Source: Allomyces arbusculus (lineage: Eukaryota; Blastocladiomycota; Blastocladiomycetes; Blastocladiales; Blastocladiaceae). From it: a stretch of DNA of 22,956 nucleotides. Location of the stretch: assembly GCA_027604705.1 (NCBI GenBank), contig JADHYV010000147.1, forward strand, positions 1 through 22,956, in the 5' to 3' direction. The notes beneath the pieces are model-generated. The model saw only the letters and a program-made list of their open reading frames with translations, did not search any database and was not told where the DNA came from. The number at the start of each line of letters is the position of its first letter. Within the stretch, counting starts at the first letter, position 1. A program made the position numbers and the translations under genes. This document shows, one piece after another, positions 1-9,598 of this stretch.

Positions 1-97
1 TCGGCAAGCTATGGAGGACTACTACAGCGGGTCCAACGGTTTCGAGCGTGCCGTTGGGTTCAAGAGCGACATTTCCAAGCGCGTTTCGCGCCATTGA
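1..97 (+). CDS. C-terminal end of an unidentified protein (left-edge paralogue)
   Basis: Only the last 31 codons and a TGA stop (95-97) are inside the window; the reading frame starts at base 2. I do not recognise the family. The tail contains SGSNGFERAVGF followed by SDISKRVSR and is hydrophilic and basic at the very end. What makes it credible as coding is that the opposite edge of the window carries, on the minus strand, a tail of exactly the same length with 27 of 31 residues identical. About half of the conserved codons differ only at silent positions, the pattern of a protein under purifying selection. It converges on the kinase gene, whose stop lies about 315 bases downstream on the other strand. 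The rest of the gene lies to the left of the window. Confidence 0.6.
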   Translation, partial: RQAMEDYYSGSNGFERAVGFKSDISKRVSRH

Positions 98-411
98 TGT
101 CGTCGCGCTGTTTCTATTGCCGCCCATCCTCTGTCCATACCAACCACTTTGTGAATACATCCTCGGCGTGGGAATACAATCTATTTTTGGCGTTCGTTCA
201 TTGTTTGGGGATCCTGTTGCATCGCATCGAACGCGGACATGCGTCGTTGTCAGAAGACACTCTTCCTTTGTTCAGTCTGCACCCTTAGCCCGTTTTTGCC
301 TCTCCCGGCCTGCTCCCAAGCTCCGGTTCGTCACTATGCGATGTATTTTCTAACCACCCACCTCGTACAGTCCGCCGGTGCAGTCCACAGCCGTGCCTCC
401 CACCCGGTCCC
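98..411. other. Convergent intergenic stretch
   Basis: This lies between the stop of the left-edge gene (plus) and the stop of the kinase (minus), so it should hold both 3' untranslated regions. Short open frames cross it on the plus strand, but none resembles a known protein. I see no clear polyadenylation signal, repeat or RNA gene. Confidence 0.5.
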
Positions 412-2597
412 TCAAGTCGCGCTCGACACACTTGTCGTGCTCGCCGACACCAATTTCCCTCCGGTCACATTCGTAACGGCGGGCGCCGACGCCACCTCAT
501 TCGGCCCCACCGCCGCCGTCACTTTCGACCCATGCTTCAAGTAAATCCCCGCAAACAGCGGCCCCGGGAACATGGCCGCGACCGTGGCCGCGGCCGACCC
601 GGCGGCTGGAGCGTACTCGGCCGCCAGTACCGCGCGCGACTTTCCGCGCAAAGTCTCGTCGCCACCTTCGGCGAGCCAAGGGTGCGCGAGCAACTGGGCC
701 ACGGTCGCGCGCTTCGTCCGGTCCACTTCCAGGCACCGGCGCACAATGTCGATCAGATTCGGGTCACCTTGGAACCGCGTCGAGTTGAGCACCGGCACAC
801 CGGCAGAAATGCGCTGCGCGAGCTCGCGCGGCGTGTCGCCGCGGAACGGGAACTTGCCCGTGATGAGCACGTACAAGATCACGCCGAGCGACCAGACGTC
901 AACGTCCGAGCCCGAGTAGGGGATTTGCTGCCCCATCTCTGTTAAGGATGAGTGGGGAAGGTCGTGGTGAGAATTGTGGAGAGGGAGGGAATCAGAGCTG
1001 AGAATGAGAACGACGGACCTGGACTGGCGTAGGTACCTGACCCAAGGAAATGCGTGTGCAGTGGATTCTCGGAAATGACGGTCGCAAACCCAAAATCAAT
1101 CAAGCGGATCTGGCCTGGTTCGTGCGCTTGCGTGCCCGGGTTGCGGACGTGAAGAATGTTTTCAAGCTTGAGGTCCCTAGACATGCCAGCAAATGGTCAC
1201 GCGTCAAAGGCTGTTGCAAGAAAGCGCAGACATGAATGCACCGCCCGCATACCGGTGGCAAAAGCCCTGCTCGTGGCAGTACTGCACGGCAGAGACAATT
1301 TGCTTGAAGATGGTGCGCGCGTCGGCCAGCGTTGACGGCCGGTTGCCCGGGATCGATTTGAGCCACTCAAACAAGTCGCCGCCCGACACGAGCGGGAACG
1401 CGAGAAAAATGCTCGTCGAGGTCGCAAACACGTCGATAAGCGGGCAGATGCGCGGGTGCGCCACGTCCATGGTCAAGAGCGCCGTGATTTCGCCGAGAAT
1501 CATGCGCTTGGTGTTGGTGCTGCGCGCCGTGACAAGCCGGTCAATCGACTTGATGGCGACCTATGGAAAGTGAGTCAAACGAATGAGATTGGGGTGGGGA
1601 AAGTCCATCAGAAGTCGGAAAGAAGCACTTTTTCGCCCGAGTCGACGTGCACCGCGAGCTTGACCTGCCCAAAGGAGCCCTCGCCAATGTTCTTGACCAC
1701 GCGGTACGCGCCGCCCGTCAAGTCACTCCCTCCTGAACTCGTTCCGCTGCGCGCCGATGAAGATGATGACGGCGCCTGTGGAGCCCGACTAGTGCTGTTT
1801 GCGCCGCCCGTGCCTGCCGTCGGCCGGGCCATCGGATCCGGGAATGGCGCCAACATCGACGACCCGGGCCGCGACGAAGACGGCGACAAGTTACGCGGCG
1901 ACGCCGACGGCGCTGTCGGCGAGCGCTGCATCACGTCCATGAAAGTACCACCGACTGGATTGAACATGGCCGTGGTGCTGCCATTGAGCCCAAAACTGCT
2001 CCCTGACCGCGGCGGCGTGAGCGACGGCGACCGCACGCCGCTGGAAATCGGCTGGACGCGCTTGTCGACGGAAGGCGACTTGGGCGCGCCATGGGCACCG
2101 CGCTGGTCGATCCGGGCCAGTTCAATCGTCGCGAGCAGCGTGTCGAGCGCCTCGTTCACAGTCGAGTTGGCCGTGGATCCCGTATTGGTGGCCATGCATG
2201 CACGTGCATTCGAGATAGCCGCGTTCATGTCGTCAACGAGATCGTCGAGCCCAAAGGCGGCGAGTGTGTCGCCCATGATCACGGGTGGAGTCGCGTCGCC
2301 CGCGTTGTCGCCGGCTTGTTGCGGAGTCGGGCACGATTCGCTGCGCTGCAAGCCGCGCAAAGTCGGTGGAGCAGAGCCAGCTGCCAGCGGCAGCGCCGCC
2401 GAGGTCGTTTCCGAGGCCATGAGTTTGGCGAGTGGGCCACGACGCGGGCCATCGGGCGACCCGACCGCCGAGGTTGAAGCGACAGGCGGCATCGAAAACG
2501 GGGGCACCGAGCGGGGGAAATCGGTCAAGAGCACGTCGAGGAGCGATCCGAGGCAAATGAAGTTGTCTCCGTGAGAATTTGCCAAGGCCGCGCACAA
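412..2597 (-). CDS. CAMK/Snf1-like serine/threonine protein kinase, four exons
   Basis: Exons run 2597-1629, 1560-1253, 1176-1019 and 938-412 on the minus strand. Introns 1628-1561 (68 bp), 1252-1177 (76 bp) and 1018-939 (80 bp) are GT-AG, and splicing restores three conserved kinase motifs: VAIK, HRDLKLEN and the SPE form of APE. The glycine loop GEGSFGQV, the DFG motif (LIDFGFA) and DVWSLGVILY are also visible. Counting from 2597 the product is about 653 residues: a Ser/Pro/Thr-rich N-terminal arm of about 297 residues, a kinase domain, and a short Ala/Thr/Val-rich tail. All catalytic residues are present, so it should be an active cytosolic kinase of the AMPK/MARK-like branch; its substrate is unknown. 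The 5' end is unsure. The frame stays open up to 2597 with no ATG there; the first in-frame ATG is 2492-2490. A small upstream exon starting at ATG 2766 and joined near 2608 is possible. Confidence 0.85.
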
Positions 2598-3360
2598 GTC
2601 GGCAGCTGATCAAGTGTTGGGGTTGGGCGCCTTGGACCTGGAGTGCTCGACGAGCACTGGTCGCTTGACAGGATCGTTCCTCGTGCCCACTAATTTGATT
2701 GCAGCCAGTCGCGAAGTCTTGTTGACAAGTGAACTGGGGAGAACGTGGGGTCGACGCGGCGGACATGAGTGTGCGCCTTTGAAGGTGTCAAAAACGAGAT
2801 GATGATAAAACGTGACCCTGTCCAGGGGTCGCATCCTTGCATGGTCAACGTTTTGCGATCCTGATGTCCCAAATTTTCGGTCCGTCCATGCCGTCCTTTC
2901 CTGTTGTTCTCTGCCCACCCGAAGCCGATGCTCACTGTGCTGTCACGTTCCAGAAGAAGACGTCAACTGACTCACATTTCCGTGCCAATTTACGGGTCTG
3001 TCTGCCCATTTTTACGACCCTTTGTGCAAAGGAGCTGCAGAGGGCACTGAAGTCGAACTCAAGTCGACTATTTACCACACTCCACGGCCTAACAAAGAAC
3101 ATTCAACTGTTCCACAAAATTGGCAACAGAAGCAGTACGCAGAGCCTCTCACGGTTCACCAAGTCATCATAATCTGAAAGAAAAACGGACGCTTGCAAGC
3201 AGCCGCAAAATTGGCGACTCTGGCACAAGATCAATGGGGAATCCGACGGTCGTTTGTACGTGGAGACAGCACCAGATCAATCCACTTGAATGCGACCGAC
3301 CTCGAATGCTAATAATGCGGGAGACGGAACTAATCTTTGGCACCGAGAGTATGGTGGTAG
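2598..3360. other. Gene-poor stretch upstream of the kinase
   Basis: This should contain the kinase promoter and perhaps a small first exon of it (ATG at 2766 on the minus strand). The short open frames on both strands resemble nothing I recognise. On the minus strand it could also hold decayed remains of the F-box fragment that begins at 3555, but I could not align any LRR there. Confidence 0.4.
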
Positions 3361-3555
3361 TCAGAGCGTGCTCGTCATACAAGTACAGGTTATTGCAATA
3401 GTGCCTTCCATTCCGAACTGCGGCATGCCAGCACGGCGAAAGAAACAGGGAGCAGCCAGCGCAAGGAACAAGTGGGACTGTCGAGGAAGTACTTCAACAA
3501 TCTGCTCGAGGACAAGTGAAGGTATTTGGTCGAGTTTTACTACATGTTGCAACAT
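3361..3555 (-). pseudogene. F-box-like family copy, 5' fragment only
   Basis: From ATG 3555 the minus strand reads through a short leader, then IPSLVLEQIVEVL, then LFLALAAPCFF. This is the N-terminal signature shared by the other family copies here: LPxxVLxxIxxxL followed by a spacer and LALAAPxF. After the LALAAP block the match ends, and the frame stops near 3361 with no LRR following, while the larger copies run about 1.8 kb. I read it as a truncated relic. F-box proteins normally recruit substrates to SCF ubiquitin ligases; nothing shows that this fragment still does so. The frame is open further upstream, to 3702, so the ATG at 3555 is a choice based on alignment with the other copies. 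Confidence 0.5.
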
Positions 3556-3702
3556 GGTGGAAGACTGGTTGTTGTTGCGTGAGGTGAGGAGACTGAGGAG
3601 GGGAGGCTCCAGCATGTCACATGTCCCAACTTTCAGAGTCCGATGTTGCGGATACTCACAGAAATTCTTCCATGCCTGATGAGGCTGAGGCTGAGGCTTC
3701 AA

Positions 3703-4287
3703 CTATTGTTGGTGGGGGGTCGCAGATGTCCTTCCGATTCAGTGCTGAACACGCTCAATTTCAAGATTTTTGCTTGCCTGTTTGAAAATAATTCAATTGG
3801 TGGACAACACAAATCGCCAGAAAGAAACCAAGACCAAACCATCATCGACCAACAACAAGAGACGCACCATGTGAAGAAAGCGTACGCCCTTATGAGAGCG
3901 GTTGTTGAAAATCTGACATGGTCGGATGTGGACGCGACTCGCCCAACATGGCCCATCGATCGAGTCTTGCAGGCACAAAGTCGGGGTGGCATACAGCGAG
4001 CAAGAGCGGCAACAGCAGGCGTTTCACCAAAACGGACACTGCACAAATTCAGGGGCCAAAGGAACCGTGGGAGTCGTTCGAACAGGGGCGTGAGATTTTA
4101 TAGTCCGTACAAGCTCAAAGAGCCGAGCGACAAGAACTTGAGCGAAGGTGCGAGTGAGGTTTGCGGCCCGGTGGGTCTTGCGCGCGGTGTGTGCGTGTTC
4201 ATGCCCGCACATGTAGGCCAGGGCCAGTTTTACGCGTCACACGCGGCCGTTGCCAATTTAATCCCATGGCTCGAGGAGGATATGGAT
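3703..4287. other. Stretch without a recognisable gene
   Basis: A 238-codon open frame crosses this stretch on the plus strand (3643-4359), but its translation looks random over most of its length, and its last part overlaps the start of the dehydrogenase pseudogene. A TATA-like TTTTATAG near 4096 lies about 190 bases upstream of that pseudogene's ATG and could be remains of its promoter. Nothing else stands out. Confidence 0.35.
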
Positions 4288-5190
4288 ATGTCTGCCGGAC
4301 GCGATTTTGACAAGCACAAAGGAATTTTCGGTCGATCGGCCGCAAGAGTCGCGTGTTGATGGTGCGTGGCCGGTGGTCGCGCTTCTTGAATGTGGAAGAC
4401 TGCATTGGTGCTTATATGGAGATGCTGTGCGTCGTGATGTTCAGAGCGCGCTCGTCTGCAACGCGGTTCTCGGTCCGGGCGCGGGCGGTGTGCGCCCTTG
4501 CATCTACGACACTGTTGGTAAAATCGTGCCGTTTTCTTGGCACCATTTTGTATACCGGCTTACTGTTCTTGCTCTTGACCAGAGTCACATTTCCGCGACG
4601 GTCTGCGCCTGTCGCGCGGCATGGCTCAGAAAATGGCTCTCGTTGTGATGCTTTATCGTTCACGATCCTCTTCTTCCACTTGACCTCACCCACACTTTCC
4701 GCGCGCGTCTAGCCGGTATCTGGTAGGGCGGCGCTAAGGGCTGCATGGCACGCAACTCTGGCACCGGTTTCTCCTCCACCGACGACGCCGCCGCGCGCTA
4801 AGTCGTGTTTGAAGAATGGGGCGAGATTATCAAGGAGCTCAAGGGCTGCTTTGTGACCACCGGCGACGCTGGTGTTAACCGGCCCGACATGATCCACCTC
4901 TACTCGTGTACGCGGTTTGCAACCACGATCCCGCGCTCGCTCGGCGGGCCCGGCAGTTCCGCACCGCCCACGGCGCGCGGCGTTCTGCGCGGCCTCAAGG
5001 CCGCGTTCAAGTTCTTGGCCGAGCAGAGTTGCATGGACGCGAAGATGGGGCCCGAGTTGCCGCAAGGCGACGGTGCTCGTGCAGGGGTTCGGGCACGTCG
5101 AGTCGCATCTCGTGCACGACCTGGTGCATCTCGCGGGCGTGAAGAAGGTGGTGGTCGCACACGTCGAAGTGGAGAAGATGTTGCTCGTTT
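4288..5190 (+). pseudogene. Leucine/valine/phenylalanine dehydrogenase-like gene, broken and truncated
   Basis: Matches to the Glu/Leu/Phe/Val dehydrogenase superfamily come in the right order. First is a start at ATG 4288 (MSAGRDFDKH), then SALVCNAVLGPGAGGVR, equivalent to the family's AIHDTTLGPALGG block. A degraded version of the GMTYKNAAAGL lysine region follows at about 4735-4785. Next come an IIKELKGCFVTTGDAGV block, the PRSLGGPGSSAPPTARGV block, and the Rossmann start VLVQGFGHV at about 5070-5110. A GT-AG intron at 4362-4444 (83 bp) gives the family's exact spacing between the first two blocks. A second intron probably lies between about 4517 and 4726. Lesions: a frame change near 4325, an in-frame TAA at 4799-4801, and a frame change near 5055-5070. 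The C-terminal half of the NAD domain is missing; an LRR fragment follows from 5262. Intact relatives deaminate branched-chain or aromatic amino acids with NAD. The assignment is from remembered family motifs. Confidence 0.7.
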
Positions 5191-5261
5191 CTCAGCTGCC
5201 ACGTGCGACCTGCTCTCTTCTTCTGAGTAAGGTCCCGACATGAGACGATGCCATGGGCAGG

Positions 5262-5896
5262 CAACTCCCGCTTGCACCCACTCTCATGTCTCTTTCTCTG
5301 CTTCGCATTGGCGCCGCAAAGATCCCTTGGACCACTTGCGAAATGCGAGGGAGGCTGCTGCGTTTGCGTCACTCTCCCCACTGTTGCCGACGACATTGCT
5401 GGACCTGTTGCTGCGAGGTTGGACGATTGGCGGGACATCTCCCGCCGCAAGTTTGGCGCAGCGCTTGACCCGCACCATTGTTTCTTTGCGTCTCTCTGAG
5501 TGTGTGGCCTCATGGATGCCGACTTTACTCTGTTGCCTGGCCACGATTGCTACACACTCTCGAGTTGGATGGAAATGATTTGACGGTCGGCCCAGTCGGC
5601 TTGCCCCCCGAAACCGGAAACGATGTCTCAATAGGTGCCGCCGACTCGGCGACAACCGTGTGCTGTGGGTGGACGCGTTCCCGACCAACCCGCTGAAGTC
5701 GATCAAACTGGCTTGCACCGCGGTCGGTGACCAGTTCGCCGCGGCGCTCCTGGCACGCGTTTCGTCGACTACGCGGTCAATAACCAACGCCAGGGTGTAT
5801 CTGGGTGTCGTCAAGACGAACGTGTCAGAGATGGCTGCCGCCCAACTGCGCGACCCCAAGCTTGACGTGATGCGGACCATGGAAGGATCGGCTTGA
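5262..5896 (+). pseudogene. F-box/LRR family copy, 3' (LRR) fragment
   Basis: This aligns with the second half of the near-full copy at 7548-9381. The shared points are LPLAPTLMSL (LPLAPPLQSL in the other copy), GWTIGGTSPA (SWPIGDDTPA), LELDGNDLTVGP (LDLKGNDLNKGP), and a final block with KSIKLACTAVGD. The pieces lie in two alternating frames, with at least two frame changes between about 5330 and 5700, so it cannot encode one protein. The F-box half is absent; the fragment begins abruptly about 70 bases after the truncated dehydrogenase pseudogene on the same strand. The repeats are irregular LRRs of the L..L.L type, normally a substrate-binding scaffold. Decay looks advanced. Confidence 0.6.
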
Positions 5897-6059
5897 TGGA
5901 TATGCAGGAGCCAATGTTGAGGGGTTGCTCTCAGGAGCATGGATTCAGATTGAATTTCTTTTCCTTCGCTTTTCAAAACCTGCCACAAGAATGTGCACTC
6001 TCAACCAGGATATAACTACATTTGCTGCCAAGTGCCAAAAGCGCTGAACAGGCTTGGTA

Positions 6060-6480
6060 ATGCCCAAGAGCCTTTGCCAGGCATCAGGAGCGGTCTACAG
6101 GCGGTTGCCAAGTCAAATCGACGCGCTGCCAGACCTCGTTGTGCGCCACATTGCCGAATTCTTGGAATGGGCCGATCTACTTTCGCTGATGTATGTCGCG
6201 CTCGCTGCTCCAACTGTTTGCGTGCCATCGTCACGGTCCGACAAAAATTGCTCTGGACGCGTCAGCGATTGGAAACGTTCTCCCGACCACGGCCACGATT
6301 GGCCGCGACATCCATTCGTGTTGGAGACTCCGCGGCGCAACTGCGTGCTTCCAACTTGGCGTGGTGCGAATAATGCGGGAGCGGTAGGCTTGAATTGCTT
6401 GTCGAAAGTGACAAAGAGTCGTTGTCGACGTTTGATGAACCAGACTGGCCGCGGGATTCAATGACATCTTGTCCTGCCCT
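6060..6480 (+). pseudogene. F-box-like family copy, 5' fragment
   Basis: From ATG 6060 the frame gives a short leader and then the family signature: IDALPDLVVRHIAEFL, a spacer, and YVALAAP. Just after this block the match to the RVAI-type segment (RAIVTVRQ) continues in a different frame, so there is at least one frame change near 6210. The first frame stays open to 6464, but the later residues no longer resemble the family. No LRR part follows; about 450 bases on lies a P-loop fragment on the opposite strand. With the LRR-only fragment at 5262-5896 just upstream, the order along the strand is a 3' piece then a 5' piece, so these are two different broken copies or one rearranged copy. Confidence 0.5.
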
Positions 6481-6789
6481 TTCGCACCCTCCATCGCGTC
6501 CTCTAGGTCGTTTCGCCGCGCCATGATTTTATGACGACGTTTTCCACACGTGAAGCTGTTGCCCGTGCCATTATCGCAGCTGCTCTCCTACTATTTCAAC
6601 AACAAGTCGATTGGAACGGCGCTTCATCAAAACCCTCCATGGCGCGGATGCCTCCTCGTGGCACGACGTGGGCTGGGCTGCGGCTGTGTGTCTTTGATAC
6701 GAACCTCAGATGGAATCAAGAGTTGAGCCGTGCGTTCTGCATCGTTGACTGGGATGATAAGTGGGCCGACAATTTGTTGGGACCATGAA

Positions 6790-6935
6790 TCATGACTGGT
6801 TAATGGAGTCGCCCACCACCAACGAGGAGTCGATGGGGTTGATAGTACAATCGACGAGACAATTGATGAGCTGGGTCTTGCCAGCCTGCGATGGACCAAA
6901 ACGAGGCGCGCAGGCGATGTGTCTGGTGCTGCCAT
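6790..6935 (-). pseudogene. P-loop GTPase-like gene, N-terminal fragment
   Basis: On the minus strand ATG 6935 opens MAAPDTSPARLVL. One frame over, the sequence continues as FGPSQAGKTQLINCLVD and then NPIDSSLVVGDSINQS before a stop near 6792. GPSQAGKT fits the Walker A motif GxxxxGK[ST]. The Walker A, spacer and GDS-type arrangement resembles a group of fungal P-loop GTPase-like proteins related to AIG1/dynamin-type NTPases. The join needs a one-base frame change just before the Walker A glycine; no GT-AG intron of normal size fits there. No G3 or G4 motif can be followed downstream. I read it as the broken first part of a gene. Family placement beyond 'P-loop NTPase' is a guess. Confidence 0.45.
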
Positions 6936-7547
6936 GATGATGCGCTTCTGCTTGCTGCTAGGTACAGCTGCCGATGGTGGCCGCGGAGGGTGGTGATTGA
7001 GTGGAACAAGGTGAGGTATGTTGCGTCCAAACGCAGTTCTTAAAGGGAGGCTGACGCAAGAAGTGATGCTTCCAAGTCACTCTCGTCACTCTGAGCTGTC
7101 CAGGCCACCCAGAGCCGTCAATGACTGAGCAGAGGCGCCCGACATCCCGAAATGGAACTGATTCAGGGGAGTCATTCTTGCCGCTTTTGTCCCTCCATCC
7201 TCAAACTGGTGCTCCAGCATGCATGCATAAGTGCTTGCGCTGACGTAGTTAGAGGCAATGGGCCAACGGCCAGTGAAAAGTGTTGCCAGCAACGTGAATC
7301 ATCGACGCCATCAACCCCTAAGTCCATATGAGTGGAGGATTTGTGCCGTTCATGTTGCACTTCTCCTTCGTCGCTCGATGTTGCTCGATGCGTTTCTCAT
7401 GTGCTCGAGCCTCTCCAGCCTGCAGCCAGCCTGCATGCGACCTGCCTGCGACCTGCCTCGAAGTATTGCCGCCATAAATTTACACAGCCACCGACCGGAC
7501 CAAGAACAACCCACGACATTGTGCACTTCACGCATTCGACTGCAGAC
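6936..7547. other. Stretch without a recognisable gene, upstream of an F-box/LRR copy
   Basis: This lies between the start of the P-loop fragment (minus) and the start of the F-box/LRR copy at 7548 (plus), so it would hold divergent promoters. A 68-codon open frame on the minus strand (7086-7292) is not recognisable. An AT-rich CATAAATTT near 7472 lies about 75 bases before the ATG at 7548. Nothing else stands out. Confidence 0.35.
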
Positions 7548-9381
7548 ATGAGCAACGTAACGGCCTTAAAATCGCCGACGGGTCCAGACTCAATGCTCCA
7601 GCAACTGCCCGGTATCGTCCTCGACCATTTGGCTCGTGTCCTGGCCTCGTCAGAGCGCAAGGAGAATCTTGCAAACGTGCATCTTGCGCTTGCGGCCCCC
7701 GTCTTTTACGCACCGTGCATCCGGGTTGCGATTCGCACGACCTTGGCGTCTTTCGATGATGCCAGTGTGCCTCGGCGTGATCCGAATCAAGCGGATGTGG
7801 TCAAGCTGACACCGTCCAGCATTGGCAAACTCGTTTACGACAAGGAGATTGACCAATGGTACCTAGTGCTGCCATTGCGCAACAGCGAGCGAACGCTCGT
7901 GGAGAAGGCGCAGGGCGATGCCAAGGTTGACACGAGTTGCGGCAAGTCGGTCATGGACTATCTCAACAACTACGATAAGCTGGATCCCTCATTTCGGACA
8001 GTTCGAGCGTCTCGGCGATGGTTTCTGCTTCCAGTTCCATTTCGCATGATTGTCCATTTCCACATGAATTTTGGTGGCCGAGACAGCAACTGCTACGGTT
8101 ATGACGCGCAGGAGATCCCTCAGCTGCATACCGTACCGTCGTTCTGCCAGCGTTTGGTGCTGAGCGGTAATGTTCCATTGCACCTCTTGGACCTACCCAT
8201 GTCACTCGTTCGGCTCGAGTTTGCATTTGACGCTATGCCCCCAATCCCAACTGTTGTCCCGGATGCCTTTGACCGCCTCCCGCGTGCACTTCGCGCCTTG
8301 ACCATGGGTACTTCGTTGCTCGGTAAATCGAACGAACTCGCTCTTCCTGCGCTTCTCGATCATGTCCCTGCCACGTTGCGATTCTTAGTTCGTCGTTTTC
8401 TTCGGGCACGCTCCTCGCACCCATCGTGGCAGCCCTTGCGCGGCTCATCGTGCGCGCACCTTGTCTATCCAGCCTGTCGATCAGTGGGTGCGATAATTTT
8501 TCGGAGTGGGATCCTGTAACCTTCGCCTCGCTCCCGAGAACTGGTATGCAGTACCTGGACCTGGTGCTGCAACGTGGCGGATCCGGCCGTCCCGAGAACG
8601 CAGCCGCGTTTGCGCAACTAGTTACTGGATTCCCAACAACCGTCGAATCATTTTCCTGGACAATGCAGCGATCTTGGCATTTTGGTTGACGCGCCGATGC
8701 CACCAGCTTGCATTCTATTGTTGCCAGGTTCCCCTGCGTGACGAAGCGGCTGTCGGTCTCGCTTCCAGCGTGGGATAAGGTCATTGGCGCCTCGCTCCCG
8801 CTCGCTCCGCCCCTTCAGTCGTTGTTCCTCGAGTGTGAACCAAACATTGACCGGTCTGCGGACCCGGTGGGCGCACTGGCCGCCATTGCTTCCCGGCTTC
8901 CTGTCACGCTCAAGGACCTGACGCTCGACTCGTGGCCGATTGGCGATGACACGCCCGCGTTGGCCGCGCTAGCCCAGCACTTGCCGCCACGCATCACGTC
9001 ATTGTCGCTGATGTTTTGCCATGTGAACAGCGCCGACTTGGAGCAATTCGTCTGGCCGGCGACCTTGCGTCGCCTTGATCTCAAGGGCAATGACTTGAAC
9101 AAGGGGCCGGACCGCTTGCCCCATCAGCTGAAGGAACTTGACCTGAGTGCGAATGGCAGTCTCAGCAATACAGAGACCGAGTGGATTGCCGAGCTTCCGC
9201 CGACACTCGAGATGCTGAGCTTGGGCGAGACGTGTGTGAGTGATCGTGTCGGTATGGCGCTGTGCGAGTCTGGGAGCAGCAACGGTTGCCCAAGTTGCGC
9301 TAAGTCGACGTCTGTGACACGGACATGTCGATGGACGTGATTGAGGCCTTGTCCACTGTGATTGAAGTTGTCCTGGGCAAT
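7548..9381 (+). pseudogene. F-box/LRR family protein, nearly full length but frame-broken
   Basis: This is the best-preserved copy of the local family. ATG 7548 begins a protein with the F-box-like LPGIVLDHLARVL, then HLALAAPVFYAPCIRVAI, a middle region with RRWFLLPVPF, and many irregular LRRs, including LRRLDLKGNDLNKGP and LKELDLSANGSL. It ends near 9381 after DMSMDVIEALSTVIEVV. The reading breaks at four points: a frame change near 8380-8400, an in-frame TGA at 8687-8689, a frame change near 9262, and a TAA near 9300. No GT-AG intron I tried repairs the first two. Each piece between breaks still matches the family well, so inactivation is recent or some breaks are sequencing errors. The intact form would be a substrate adaptor of an SCF ubiquitin ligase; that role is inferred from the fold only. 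The frame is open upstream to 7332, but the leader shared with other copies starts at 7548. Confidence 0.65.
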
Positions 9382-9598
9382 TAGATTCGAGATGAAGATG
9401 CTGTGATTGAAGGATTGAAGCATGAGCGGGATTTTGTGGCATCTTCACTGCTGGAAGTGCATTGTGCAAGTGTATGTTTGGATTGACCGTTATCCGGATT
9501 TATCAAATGAATATTCCAAATACCAATCACGTCGCCCACCTTGTCCACAAACTGTAACCGAATTGTCGATGCAGCAAATAGCATTCAACAGGCTTGAA

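Noticed and set aside
1456-2574. 372-codon open frame on the plus strand
   Set aside because: It is antisense to the Ser/Pro-rich arm of the kinase and has no recognisable motif.
3643-4359. 238-codon open frame on the plus strand
   Set aside because: No family resemblance, and its end overlaps the dehydrogenase relic, whose conserved blocks use other frames.
4288-5190. Recent bacterial transfer as the source of the dehydrogenase relic
   Set aside because: A GT-AG intron that fits the family spacing, and base composition like its neighbours, give no support for a recent transfer; an ancient one cannot be judged here.
3309-6382. Shared 13-mer AATAATGCGGGAG near 3310 and 6369
   Set aside because: A few exact 13-base matches are expected by chance in about 23 kb, and the flanks do not align.
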